Shown here in pieces: positions 20,908 through 33,287 of a DNA stretch of 64,000 nucleotides; the first letter of the stretch is position 1; every line of letters starts with the position of its first letter. The DNA is taken from the NCBI GenBank assembly GCA_935421135.1, contig OW285195.1, positions 5,494,701-5,558,700 on the forward strand, read 5' to 3'. This DNA comes from Bugulina stolonifera (lineage: Eukaryota; Bryozoa; Gymnolaemata; Cheilostomatida; Bugulidae). The position numbers and the translations under genes are program-made. The notes beneath the pieces were generated by a model that saw only the letters and a list, made by a program, of their open reading frames with translations, was not told the DNA's origin and searched no databases.

Positions 20908-22360
20908 ATTTCTTTTTAGTTTAAATTCGTAGCGAATGGTAAAACTAACTAATTTCAATGTAATGTACATGCATGCATATTTCCTGGTCATATGTCTTGC
21001 CACCAATGGGTGTCTTCATAGCCTCTTGGACGGACCTGGGTCGTAAACAAAAATTACAAGATGGCTGTCCGTCCTATAGGCCAAAACATTATTGACCTGG
21101 AATTTTGCTTGGCCGGGCGACACCATTTCTAGCTCATGTACAACATGTACAATGTATATTGGCACTAGTTTTATAATGTACATGACTTGTAAACTGCACT
21201 TTGTAATATTGCAATGTCTTATGGTATTGTATATGGTCGAGGGACGACCTACTCGCACAAGTGAAGAGCCTATGAGTGGTGCTAGGCCTCCATTACATGA
21301 CAGATCGACAGGTACTTGTTCGAGTCCCACCAATGACCTGGAGGTTTTCGTCTTGAAGAACGTTTTTCCTCTGTGCCATATCGAACTAATAATAATATCT
21401 AGCTCCAGGAGCCGTGGTAGCCCCTCGACTAGCTCTGCTATTGGGCAGCCATGTTAAAGAATTGTGTTTGGCGCCACGGATATTATTATAGTGTTAACCA
21501 AGACGACCCATGTCGTCCTAAGTCAATGCTTATATATGCTATATACTTGAGAAAGAGTATGTTCAGTCCTAGTAGGTTGTTTGGGCATCGAGGTCGTAAG
21601 ACCGTATCAGCTAGAACAAACCTTAGCTACGAGAGAAGACTCTGTATAAGTAGCATAGATGTGTATGTCTTGCGATCCAAGCATCAATTGAGACAATAAC
21701 AGTATAAAACATTTGCTTTATACAGTTTTCAACTTTCGGAAAAGGTTCCGGTAAAAGACCGACGCAGTGCCGTCCGAAAATTGCACAACAAGATGGCAGT
21801 CAGAAGGCTGAGGCCCAACCTAATATGGGTCGACCACAACAAAATATGCTTATTATAAACATACAAAGCACGTGCAAAATTAATTACGTCAAATTCTGAG
21901 ACGTCGGCCCCAGTTACATGGGTGCAAAAGGGGTATTTACACTCAGTACCTTGTACAGGCAAATATTAGTTATGGCATTCAAAGTGTCCATTATCACATG
22001 CAATAATTATGGAAGCATTTATATATATAGTGTCCAATAGGAGACCATTGCCGGGGGTTGGCGTCGGTTTGGTCCGGTCACTACAGTGTCATTATATAAT
22101 ATACATAAGTATAGTCGTATTATGCCAGTGTAATACTAGAGCAGAGCGGAGAAACCGAGAAAATTAGAATAAAAAACAGAGATACCAGAGAAAGCGAGAA
22201 AATTCGTCCTTCCAATGAATGAAATAATACATTTACAAATACCCCACAATATTATATAGAGTAGCTACAGCGTGGTCTGCCATAATGTATATCTCAGCAC
22301 TAATCATAAACATAAATAATGTTTCTTTTCTCATCAGCTACACCTGAGAAATTTCTGCTG
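20908..22360. other. intergenic spacer with two repeat-family copies
   Basis: Bases ~21012-21110 match one end of the GTCTTCGCGACCT element (CCTCTTGGACGGACCTGGGT). Bases ~21497-21940 are a CAAGACGACCCATGT element with GAGAAAGAGTATGTTCAGTC and CAACAAGATGGC inside. No gene is supported; short ORFs are shadows of these repeats. Confidence 0.5.
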
Positions 22361-22367
22361 CAATATT

Positions 22368-22677
22368 GTAATGTTTTATGCTGTGTATCACACGGGTACC
22401 GATGGTACGAGTTTGGGAAGAGCCTAGGAGTGGTCAACTAGACTATACTTCTTGCATTACATACAGAGTGAACAGTACTCTCGTAGATCATTCACATGTA
22501 AGGGCCATAGGCCTGTTGCAGTACTTAGTCGAAAGAGTGTGTTATTCTAGCCTATGAGACAGCTCGAGCTACCTGGTTCAATGGGACCAAGAGCGGGAAC
22601 TGGCTTTGCTAAGAGATCAGACTCTGTATGGCTGCTGATACGTTAATGTCGGTACGTGGAAGTGTCCTGTATTACCA
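22368..22677. mobile_element. short insertion flanked by CAATATT, unit 2
   Basis: CAATATT at 22361-22367 and at 22678-22684 brackets ~310 bases absent from unit 1, where the single CAATATT is at 18513-18519. It starts GTAATGTTTTATGCTG. It is an internally deleted version of the longer insertions in other units. Confidence 0.7.
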
Positions 22678-22993
22678 CAATATTCACCTGAAATTTGCAT
22701 AAAGCCAAGACGCGTGCTGGCAAAATTTATTTCTAACCGAGGGAAAGAAAAATTAGCTTCTTTCCTTAATTATTGCATTATTTTGGCATGAAATCTGAAT
22801 CAAAGTGTTACCAATGCAAACTTATTCCAGGACATGGCACAGGTCTATGGGTAAAGCTGGTCGGTGAACCAATATATGAGAAGATAGGAAAACTTCTAAT
22901 AGGACAATGACATTCAGTTGTTATTGATAATTGTGCAAATGTCAAAAACCAGCTCTGTCACACTCACGCTGCAGAACGTAATCGAAGTTTTGA

Positions 22994-23001
22994 TATAAAA
23001 G
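22994..23001 (+). promoter_or_regulatory. TATA box, array gene 2
   Basis: TATAAAAG upstream of non-coding exon 1, which ends at 23050 with donor GTAAGC. Confidence 0.7.
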
Positions 23002-23396
23002 GAGAGAAAACAGAGAAGTTAATCAGTGTGATCAAGTATCTCTTGAACAGGTAAGCAATCTACCTTACATTGTATTATAACACAAAATAGTGTTATACAT
23101 AGTATTTTGCTCTGCATTATGCCTCCTAGCGGCACTTGTAACATTTATACTTTACTTTCAACAAAATGATTAAAATTTAAGGGATACAAAAATATAATAA
23201 CATAAAAACAAATAACACCAATTAGATTTGTATTTGTATATTTAATATAAACTTAGTATTGATTCCAAGTAGGATGGGTGATAATATATCACTATTACAG
23301 TTAGTTACTCAGATACAGTAATGTATATACATGTAATAATAGCATTAATTTATTTCAAAACAGGTTCTACCCAAGCACTGACTACAACGTGTCAAC

Positions 23397-24046
23397 ATGA
23401 AGTACATGAATGTGTTACTCGCTGTCACCCTTGGTATAGTGGCTCTAGCTGTCACCATACAGGCAAACTACAGTGGTGGTTACAGTGGCTATGGTTCTGG
23501 CTACGTACATGTAAGTATAACTGAGTAGGTATAACCATTCAGAAAATAGGATGGTTGAAAGATTCATAACTGCTGTTGTTTTGATATGCTGCATACAATA
23601 ATCGTATTATGCAAAATGATGATGCATGTATATTAATACAACAAATAGATCATACAAGTACTTGATTTATGTCATAATGCATAGTACAATGTTTAGTGTT
23701 ATGCGACTCCCACTGACCCAAACAGCACCACTGGACATGAACTCTATTAACTCAGGATCACTTTGCTGAGTTTATGCAATGATACTATGACTACAACTTG
23801 TACAGTGATTAACAACTAAATAATTTATTTATTTCGCAGAAGTCCAAGTACTGCTGCAGCTATGGTACTGAAAAGAAGAAGATATGCTCTGGTGGGTACT
23901 ATAGCAGCTACTACGCCCCCAAATGCTACTACAAGTACTACGACGTATGTAAGAAGTACTGTTACAAGACCTACAAGAAACACTCATACTATGGTGGAGG
24001 CTACGGCTATGGTAAAAAGTCCGGCTATGGAGGACACGGCTATTAG
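23397..24046 (+). CDS. secreted Tyr/Gly/Lys-rich six-cysteine protein, copy 2
   Basis: Coding exons 23397-23510 and 23840-24046; exon 2 begins at 23364 after AAAACAG. The product is 106 residues: signal peptide to A23, NYSGGYSGYGSGY, then the CC-x9-C-x12-C-x7-C-x3-C region and a short KKSGYGGHGY tail. Exon 2 ends with two overlapping donors 6 bases apart (GTACATGTAAGT). Using the outer one adds Val-His; using the inner gives the same length as copies 1, 3 and 7. The outer GTAAGT is stronger, so I use it. AATAAA is at 24327. Confidence 0.85.
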
Positions 24047-24857
24047 ATTTGACCCGATATACAATGTATATCAAGTGAACGACACCACGCTCTTTGATCG
24101 CACTCAAACTTCAAATTGTTGCATATATTTTTACAAAATATTGTAATATTATTTGTTATTTTTTTAGTTTTATGCTTTAAAATAGTTTGTTGTTATAACT
24201 TCATTGTTAATGCATATTCTTGTTACTTCTATGTCTGTTGATCAGACTTTTGTTACTTCCTGCACCATGATTTCTGTTAAGTTTTTAATTAAATGTTTTA
24301 AATTACTGTTAAAAATAATGTTGTCAAATAAATAATAATGAATTGAACATGAAACGAAACCAGCATTTTGTCTAATATCAGATATTGGTAAATCCTATCG
24401 CTACAGCTGTATGACATAAGACACCGGGATAAATATAGTTCATCAGTTAAAACCTTGTAATATAATATAACTACAATAATAATTATATGAAAAATAACCA
24501 CTGTATATTTTACTTTTGATCTTCAAATCATAGATTCGTGATTTTATTGATAGCTACAGTCTTTAGGTTGGAGGGACGCCGGAAATTTAAAAGAAACAAT
24601 TGAATTTAACATTGTTTATGGGTAATCATAGCCAGTAGCACTTCAGTAAGACAACGACTGTGTAGATACCATAGCTGCGCATGGAAGGATAACTCCAAAT
24701 CCAAATGCATGTTATTTGACTTAATATGGTAGGCATGCAGGCACCCACAGTGAAGCTATTATTGAGATAGAGACACAGTATACTATGCATGGTATGTGTA
24801 TGGCCCTTGCAGTTACTTTGCTTGTGAGTCTGTATGTGTTTGCTGACCAGCTGACCA

Positions 24858-24930
24858 GTCGAAATAGCTCAGTTGAGAGAGCGTTAGACTGAAGATCTAA
24901 AGGTCCCTGGTTCAATCCCGGGTTTCGGCA
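24858..24930 (+). tRNA. tRNA-Phe (GAA) copy 2, mildly degenerate
   Basis: 73 bases, with anticodon loop CTGAAGA, intact anticodon stem, T arm CCTGG-TTCAATC-CCGGG and A73. Two changes against the copy at 39796 touch structure: base 2 is T (G-U wobble in the acceptor) and the D-loop GG is GA. It may still fold; function is uncertain. Confidence 0.6.
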
Positions 24931-25532
24931 ATTTCTTTTTAATTTAAATTCATAGCAACTAATAAAACAATAATTTCAATATAAATATACATGTACACAT
25001 ATTCCCTGGTCATATGACTTGTCTTTCCATCAATAGCTACTAACTTGGTGAGGAGATAAAAACATTTGCTGGACAGCTAACAGAAAGATGATGTCTTTGC
25101 AACCTCTTGGGTGGACCCGGGTCACAAATAAAAATTGCAAGATGGCTGTCCGGCCTAGGCCAAAAGATTATTGTCCTGGAATTTTACTTGGGCCGACGAA
25201 ATCATTCCTATATGTACAATGTAATACATTGGCACTACTTTTACAATGTACATGACTTGTACATGTAGACTGCACTTTGTAATATCATTATAAAATGTAC
25301 ATAATTATAGTTGCGTCATACCAGTGTGCTACTAGAGCAGAACAGAGAACCTGAGAAAATTTGTCCTTCTAATAAATAATATATAATAATACATTTACAT
25401 ATACGAGCCCATAATATTATATAGAGTAGCTACTACAGTGTGGTCTGCCATAATATAACAATATCTCAGCACTAATCATAAACAGAAATAATGTTTCTTT
25501 TCTCATCAGCTACACCTGAGAAATTTCTCCTG
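24931..25532. other. intergenic spacer, unit 2-3
   Basis: Contains the GTCTTTGCAACCTCTTGG element end (~25100-25190) and sequence shared by all units. No gene seen. Confidence 0.4.
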
Positions 25533-25539
25533 CAATACT

Positions 25540-26134
25540 GCAATGTTTTATGCTGTGTATTACACGGGTACCGATGGTACGTGTTTGGGAACAGCCTAAG
25601 AGTGGTTGACTAGACTATACTTCTTGCACTACATACAGAGTGAACAGTTTAAAAATACATGTACTTGTAGATTACTCACGTGTAAGGGCTAATAGGTCCG
25701 ACGCAGTGCTTATAAGCACAGACTCTTTCTATAGAAAGAGTATGCTATTCTAGCCTACAAGACAGCTCGAGCTACCTGGTCCAATGGGACCAAGAGCAGG
25801 AACTAGCTTTGCTAAGAGATAAAACTCTGTATAGCTGCTGAGAAAATGAGACTGTACTAGAGTCTAAGCATCAACTGATTACACTGACTAAATGTTAATG
25901 CTTTTATACCGACAGCATTTCCGGCGATAATTCCGGTAAAAGGGACGAAGGAGCATTGTTTGGGGCGATCTAGCATCAGCCCCGGAAATTGCATAACAAT
26001 ATGGCGGCAAAAGGCTATAGGCACACACAACAGAGTAAGTATACAAGTAAGAAAGATGACTAAAAGTACATATCAATGTCAGGCCCGTAGCCTGATACAT
26101 TAATGTCGGTACATGGGAATGTCCTATATCACCA
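25540..26134. mobile_element. insertion in unit 3 with CAAGATGGCGG-family interior
   Basis: Flanked by CAATACT (25533-25539) and CAATGTT (26135-26141), diverged forms of the CAATATT duplication. The interior shares GAAAGAGTATG, GGTCCAATGGGACCAAGA and AATATGGCGGCAAAAGG with related copies. Confidence 0.6.
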
Positions 26135-26450
26135 CAATGTTCACATGAAATTGGCATAAAGCCAAGAAGCGTGCTGGCAAAAGTTATTTCTAACCGAGGG
26201 AAAGCAAAATTAGCTTCTTTCCCTAATTATTGCATTTTTTTGGCATGAAATCGGAATCAAAGTGTTACCAATGCAAACCCATTTCAGGACATGGCACAGG
26301 TGTATGAGTAAAGCTGGTTAGTCAACCAATAAATGAGAGAATAGGAAAATTTTAATAAGCCAATAATATTCAGTTATTATTGATAATTATGCCAATGACA
26401 AAAAACCAGCTTTGTCACGATCACGCTGCAGAACGTAATCGAAGTTTTGA

Positions 26451-26458
26451 TATAAAAG
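26451..26458 (+). promoter_or_regulatory. TATA box, array gene 3
   Basis: TATAAAAG; non-coding exon 1 ends at 26507 with donor GTAAGT. Confidence 0.7.
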
Positions 26459-26889
26459 GAGAGAAAACAGAGAAGTTAATCAGTGTGATCAAGTATCTCT
26501 TGAACAGGTAAGTGATCTACCTTATTATCATACAAAATAGCGTAATATATAATATTTTACTCAGCATTAGGCCTATTAGCTGCACTTGTAACAATTATAC
26601 ATGGTTAGATTATAATAACACATCTATACCTGCTTAGTTAAGGTACTTTCGGCTAATATGACTCAAAATTAATAGACACTGAACAATAATATAATAATAA
26701 TTATAATAAATAATACATGCACCAATTAGATTTGCATTTTTTTATTTAAAATTTAGTATTGATTCCAAGTAGAATTTTTAATAATATATCACTATTACAA
26801 TTAGTTAATCAGATACAGTAACGTATATAATAATAGCATTAATTTGATTCAAAACAGGTTCTACCAAGCACTGACTATAACGTGTCAAC

Positions 26890-27446
26890 ATGAAGTACAT
26901 GAATGTGTTACTCGCTGTCATCCTTGGCATAGTGGCTCTAGCTGTCACCATACAGGCACACTATAGTGGTGGTTACAGTGGCCACAGTTCTGGCTATGTA
27001 AGTAGAACTGAGTAGCTATTACCACTATGAAGATAAGATGGTTGAAAGATTCAAAATATTGTGTTGTTTTTATATGCTGCATACAATTATCGTATTGTAC
27101 CCATTTTACCCATTGACCCAAACAGCACCACTGGACATGAACTCTATTAACTCAGGATCACTTTGCTGAGTTTATACAATGATACTATGACTACAACTTG
27201 TACAGTGATTAACAACTAAATAATCTATTTATTTCACAGAAGTCCAAGTACTGCTGCAGCTATGGTACTGAAAAGAAGAAGATATGCTCTGGTGGGTACT
27301 ATAGCAGCTACTATGCCCCAAAATGCTACTACAAGTACTACGACGTATGTAAGAAGTACTGTTACAAGACCTACAAGAAACACTCATACTATGGTGGAGG
27401 CTACGGCTATGGTAAAAAGTCCGGCTATGGAGGACACGGCTATTAG
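26890..27446 (+). CDS. secreted Tyr/Gly/Lys-rich six-cysteine protein, copy 3
   Basis: Coding exons 26890-26997 and 27240-27446 (exon 2 starts 26858). The product has 104 residues: signal peptide with Ile at position 11 instead of Thr, HYSGGYSGHSSGY, then the six-cysteine Tyr/Lys region. Exon 3 encodes the same residues as copy 2. Intron 2 is about 242 bases, shorter than in copy 2 (329) because of an internal deletion. AATAAA is at 27714. Confidence 0.85.
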
Positions 27447-28253
27447 ATTTGACCCGATATACAATGTAAATCAAGTGAACGACTCCACGCTCTTTGCCCG
27501 CACTCTAACATCAAATTGTTGCATATATTTTTACAAAATATTGTAATATTATTTGTTATTTTTTTTAGTTTTATGCTTTAAAATAGTTTGTTGTTAATGC
27601 ATATTCTTGTTACTTCTATGTCTGTTGATCAGACTTTTGTTACTTCCTGCTCCATGATTTCTGTTAAGTTTTTAATTAAATGTTTTAAATTACTGTTAAA
27701 AATAAAGTTGTCAAATAAATAATAATGAATTGAACATGAAACGAAACCAGCATTTTGTCTAATATCAGACATTGGTAAATCCTATCGCTACAGCTGTATG
27801 ACATAAGACACCGGGATAAATATAGTTCATCAGTTAAAACCTTGTAATATAATATAACTACAATAATTATATGAAAAATAACCACTGTATATTTTACTTA
27901 TGATCTTCAAATCATAGATTCATGATTTTATTGATAGCTACAGTCTTTATGTTGGAGGGACGCGGGAAATTTAAAAAGACAATTGAATTTAACATTGTTT
28001 ATGGGTAATCATAGCCAGTAGCACCTCAGTAAGACAGCGGCTGTGTAGATACCATAGCTGTGCATGGAGAGACAACTCCAAATCCAAATGCATGTTATTT
28101 GACTTATGGTAGGCGTGCAGGCATCCACAGTGAAGCTATTATTGAGATAGAGACACAGAGTAGTAATACTACAATGTAGTACGGTATGTGTATAATGGCC
28201 CTTCTAGTTACCTATGCTGGTGAGTCTGCATGTGTTTGCTGACCAGCAGACCA

Positions 28254-28326
28254 GCCGAAATAGCTCAGTTGGGAGAGCGTTAGACTGAAGATCTTTAGGT
28301 CCCTGGTTCAATCCCGGGTTTTGACA
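28254..28326 (+). pseudogene. degenerate tRNA-Phe (GAA) copy 3
   Basis: The anticodon loop and T arm are intact, but the 3' anticodon stem is TCTTT instead of TCTAA (two mismatches) and the 3' acceptor is TTTTGAC (one mismatch, one wobble). Confidence 0.75.
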
Positions 28327-28353
28327 ATTTCCTTTTAATTTAAATTCATAGCA

Positions 28354-29130
28354 GTATTCAATTTTTGAGGATTTGACCATTCTAGTCAGTTAGGTAACAC
28401 TTTTAGCTTCAAGATGATATGCAAATTGACTATATTTACTTTATTTACTTCAGTGTAATCAGACTGTAAAGTTTATATATTGCCAAAAATGCTCAGCTAT
28501 TCAACAATAGGTGAATAAGTGACGTCACTTGTTCAGGTTATCACTAGTGCGATCAAGCGGCACGTTGACTACTAGTTCTATGAGCCGCGCAAACACTGAT
28601 TGTTCTAATGCAAATTACTATGAATTACCGGTCTATATTTAGTATTCATGCAACATGTACATAGCTTAATTCTTCAACTACTAATGTGTAAAGGGGATTC
28701 TACTTTTGTCCCGATGATTTGCTGAAATTTGTCAATGAACATGGGCTTGCTTACAATTGGTTTTAATAGGTCAACTAGTCATGTGCACTAGTACAATAAA
28801 CTAAACTATAATTGTAAACAGCATTATTCCCACAGTAACAATGGTAACAATTCACCTATTTATAACTAACACTCTCTCATTGGTTGTCTTTGTTTCTTTG
28901 TTCAACTATGTGAATGCTCTTTCATACTGAACAGACAAGTGACATCAATGAATAGTTGGAAATTCCTAGCAAAATTTCCTGAGCTTTTACAAAATCACTA
29001 TATTTCAACGATTTTTGGGGTTCAAATACAGCCATTTGTACATGTTCAACCAAGTCAAGTTGCATATCATTTTGAAGCCCAAAATATGAACTTACTAACT
29101 AAAATACCTATATTTTGAATCTTGTACTAC
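28354..29130. mobile_element. ~780-bp DNA-transposon-like insertion with long TIRs
   Basis: Absent from the same place in unit 2, where CATAGCAACTAATAAAAC is continuous. Inverted ends are visible: GCTTCAAGATGATATGCAAA on the left and the reverse complement of GCTTCAAAATGATATGCAAC on the right. No transposase ORF, so it is non-autonomous. Confidence 0.7.
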
Positions 29131-29698
29131 TTTAAAACAATAATTTCAATATAAATATACATACATGCATATTCCCTGGTCATATGACTTGTCTTTCCAT
29201 CAATAGCTACTAACTTGGTAAGGAGATAAAAACATTTGCTGGACAGCTAACAGAAAGATAATGTCTTTGCAACCTCTTGGGTGGACCCGGGTCACAAATA
29301 AAAATTGCAAGATGGCTGTCCGGCCTAGGCCGAAAGATTATTGTCCTGGAATTTTGCTTGGCCCGACGAAATCATTCCTATATGTACAATGTAATACATT
29401 GGCACTACATTTATAATGTACGTGACTTGTAGACTGCACTTTGTATTATCATTATAAAATGTACATAATTATAGTTGCATCATACCAGTGTGCCACTAGA
29501 GCAGAACAGAGAACCTGAGAAAATTTGTCCTTGCAATAAATAATATAAAATAATACATTTACATATTCCAGCCCATGATATTATATGAAGTAGCTACAGT
29601 GTAGTCTGCCATAATATATATATCTCAGCACTAATCATAAACAGAAATAATGCTTCTTTTCACATCAGCTACACCTGATAAATTTCTGCTGCACTATT
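29131..29698. other. intergenic spacer, unit 3-4
   Basis: Same spacer type as 24931-25532, with the GTCTTTGCAACCTCTTGG element end at ~29265-29360. No gene. Confidence 0.4.
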
Positions 29699-30269
29699 GT
29701 AATGTTTCATGCTGTGTATCACACGGGTACCGATGGTAGGAGTGGTTGACTAGACTATACTTCTTGCATTACATATACAGAGTGAACAGTTTAAAAAGAC
29801 ATGTACTTGTAGATTATTCACATGTGAGGGCTAATAGGTCCGACGCAGTGCTTGGAAGCACATAGTCTATAGAAAGAGCATGTTACTCTAGCCTACAAAA
29901 CAGCTCGAGCTACCTGGTCCAATGGGACCAAGAGCAGGAACTGGCTTCGCTAAGAGATAAAACTCTGTATAGCTGCTGAGAAAATGAGACTGTACTAAAG
30001 TCTAAGCATCAACTGATTACACTGAGTAAATGCTAATGCTTTTATACTGACAGCATTTCCGGCGACAGTTCCGGTAAAAGGGACGAAGGAGCATTGTTTG
30101 GGGCGATCTAGCATCAGCCCCGGAAATCGCATAACAATATGGCGGCAAAAGGCTATAGGCACACACAACAGAGTAAGCAGACAAGTAAGAAAGATGACTA
30201 AAAGTACGTACCAATGTTAGGTCCGTAGGCTGATACATTAATGTCGGTACATGGGAGTGCCCTATATCA
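29699..30269. mobile_element. insertion in unit 4 with CAAGATGGCGG-family interior
   Basis: Same element as 25540-26134, at the equivalent place, bounded by CACTATT and CAGTATT (diverged duplications). Confidence 0.6.
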
Positions 30270-30585
30270 CAGTATTCACATGAAATTGGCATAAAGCCAA
30301 GACGCGTGCTGGCAAAAGTTATTTCTAACCGAGGGAAAGAAAAATTAGCTTCTTTCCCTAATTATTGCATTATTTTGGCATGAAATCGGAATCAAAGTGT
30401 TACCAATGCGCACCCATTCCAGGACAAGGCACAGGTCTATGGGTAAAGCTGGTTAGTCAACCAACAAATGAGAGAATAGGAAAATTTTAATGAGTCAATA
30501 ATATTCAGTTGTTATTGATAATTATGCCAATGGCAAAAAACCAGCTTTGTCACGATCACGATGCAGAACGTAATTGAAGTTTTGA

Positions 30586-30593
30586 TATAAAAG
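30586..30593 (+). promoter_or_regulatory. TATA box, array gene 4
   Basis: TATAAAAG; non-coding exon 1 ends at 30642 with donor GTAAGT. Confidence 0.7.
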
Positions 30594-31028
30594 GAGAGAA
30601 AACAGAGAAGTTAATCAGTGTGATCAAGCATTTCTTGAACAGGTAAGTAATCTACTTTACATTGTATTATCACACAAAATAGTGTAATACGTAATATTTT
30701 ACTCTGTATATGGCCTCCTAGCGGCACTTGTAACAATTATAAATGGTTAGATTATAATAACACATCTATACCTGCCTAGTTAAGGTACTTTTGGCAAACA
30801 TGACTCAAAATTAATAGACACTGAACAATAACATAATGATAATTATAATAAATAATACCAATTAGATTTGCATTTGAATATTTAATACAAATTTAGCATT
30901 GATTCCAAGTAGGATGGGTGATAATATATCACTATTACAACTCGTTTATCAGATACAGTAATGTAGATAATATAGTATTAATTTATTTCAAAACAGGTTC
31001 TACCAAGCACTACCTACAAGGTGTTAAC

Positions 31029-31677
31029 ATGAAGTACATGAATGTGTTACTCGCTGTCACTCTTGGCATAGTGGCTCTAGCTGTCACCATACAGGCACAC
31101 TATTATAATAGTGGTGGTTACAGTGGTCACGGTTCTGGCTATGTAAGTATAACTAAGTAGCTACTGTATTACCACTCAGAAGATGGTTGAAAGATTCATA
31201 ATATTGCTGTTGTTTTTATAAATAATGCTGCAAACAATGTAATCATATTATGCAATATACTGATATATGTATATATAGTATAGTAATATAAAAGGTAGAC
31301 CATAGTTGATTTCAGTCATAATGCAGGGTACAATGGTATTTAACTCTCATTGACCCAAGCAACACCACTAGACATAAACTGTGTTATTCAATGCCAGTTG
31401 GTTGATAAGATGATACTATGACTAGAACTTATGTTGTAACTAACAACTAAATATTCTATTTATCTTACAGAAGTCCAAGTACTGCTGCAGCTATAGTACT
31501 GAAAAGAAGAAGGTATGCTCTGGTGGGTACTATAGCAGCTACTATGCCCCAAAATGCTACTACAAGTACTACGACGTATGTAAGAAGTACTGTTACAAGA
31601 CCTACAAGAAGCACTCATACTATGGTGGAGGTTACGGCTATGGTAAAAAGTCAGGCTATAGAGGACATGGCTATTAG
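31029..31677 (+). CDS. secreted Tyr/Gly/Lys-rich six-cysteine protein, copy 4
   Basis: Coding exons 31029-31142 and 31471-31677; exon 2 begins at 30997. The product is 106 residues with a two-residue insertion (HYYNSGGYSGHGSGY) after the signal peptide, the standard six cysteines, and an SGYRGHGY tail where others have SGYGGHGY. The 5' UTR and intron 1 are nearly identical to the inverted copy 5, whereas exon 2 is not. No tRNA copy follows this gene. AATAAA is at 31960. Confidence 0.85.
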
Positions 31678-32189
31678 ATTTGACCCGATATGCAATGTAT
31701 ATCAAGTGAATGGCTCCACGGTCTTTGACTGCACTCAAACTTCAAATTGTTACATATATTTTTACAAAATATTGTAATATTATTCATTAATTTTTTCAGC
31801 TCCGTGCTTTAAAATACTTTGTTGCTATATCATCATTGTTAACGCATATAATTGTTACTTCTATGTTTTGTTGATCAGACTTTTGTTATTTACTGCACCA
31901 TGATTCCTGTTCAGTTTTCAATTAATTGTTTTAAATTACTGTTAAAAATAATGTTGTCAAATAAATAATAATGAATTGAACATGAAACAAAACAAGCATT
32001 TTGCATAATATCAAATGTTGATAAATCCTATCGCTACCGTTGTGTGACATTAAACAAAAATATATATAAATACATTGTATATAGGTTATCAGTTAATACC
32101 CTGCAATATAATATAATTACATGTATATGAAAAATAGCCACGGGCAATTTTACTTTTAAACATCAAATCAAGGATTCATGATTTTATTG

Positions 32190-32467
32190 ATAGCTACAGT
32201 GTTTAGGCGTTTTCGGAAACTGTACTAGTTCATATGAGACTGCTTTTAATATCCAAACACAGCTTAAGTGTTCAGGCGCGACTGATGCATGATCTAAAAG
32301 GGATTCCCCCTTGTTAACAATAAATATTATTACCAGGCACGCCTAACCTAGCATTTTAGCTAGCGTTATATTATTGAATAAAATAAATTGTTATTCCTGC
32401 AGATTGATATTCATAAAGCTTGCACAGTGCAACATCTGAACATCCGAATACGCTTTTCATTCGTACT
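32190..32467. other. unit-foreign spacer between copy 4 and its partial duplicate
   Basis: This ~280-base stretch replaces the tRNA-bearing spacer seen after other copies and has no match in the rest of the window that I can see. It ends at TTCATTCGTACT, where exon-3 homology begins. Confidence 0.4.
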
Positions 32468-32923
32468 GTACTGAAAAGAAGAAGGTATGCTCTGGTGGGT
32501 ACTATAGCAGCTACTATGCCCCAAAATGCTACTACAAGTACTACGACGTATGTAAGAAGTACTGTTACAAGACCTACAAGAAGCACTCATACTATGGTGG
32601 AGGTTACGGCTATGGTAAAAAGTCCGGCTATGGAGGACATGGCTATTAGATTTGACCCGATGTGCAATGTATATCAAGTGAATGGCTCCACGGTCTTTGA
32701 CTGCACTCAAACTTCAAATTGTTACATATATTTTTACAAAATATTGTAATATTATTCATTAATTTTTTCAGCTCCGTGCTTTAAAATACTTTGTTGCTAT
32801 ATCATCATTGTTAACGCATATAATTGTTACTTCTACGTTTGTTGATCAGACTTTTGTTATTTACTGCACCATGATTCCTGTTCAGTTTTCAATCAATTGT
32901 TTTAAATTACTGTTAAAAATAAT
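32468..32923 (+). pseudogene. partial duplicate of exon 3 and 3' UTR of copy 4
   Basis: Homology to copy 4 begins inside exon 3 (GTACTGAAAAG; the AAG TCC AAG TAC and CC residues are lost) and runs to just before the AATAAA, differing at only a few positions. The frame from 32470 to the TAG at 32647-32649 is intact, but there is no acceptor, signal peptide or promoter. It stops abruptly at the junction with the inverted copy. Confidence 0.85.
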
Positions 32924-33287
32924 ATAGCTGTAGCGATAGGATTCACCAATATCTGATATTAGACAAAATGCTGGTTTCGTTTCATGTTCAATTCGTTATT
33001 ATTTATTTGACAACATTTTTTAACAGTAAACAAAAACATTTAATTGAAAACTTAACAGGAATCAATGGTGCAGTAAATAACAAAAGTCTAATTAACAAAC
33101 ATAGAAGTGACAAGAATATGCATTAACAATGATGTCATAACAACAAAGTATTTTAAATAATAAAGCTGAAACAATTAACAAATAATATTACAATGTTTTG
33201 CAAAAATATATGTAACAATTTGGAGTTTGAGTGCGATCAAAGAGCGTGGAGTCGTTCACTTGATTTACATTGTATATCGGGTCAAAT

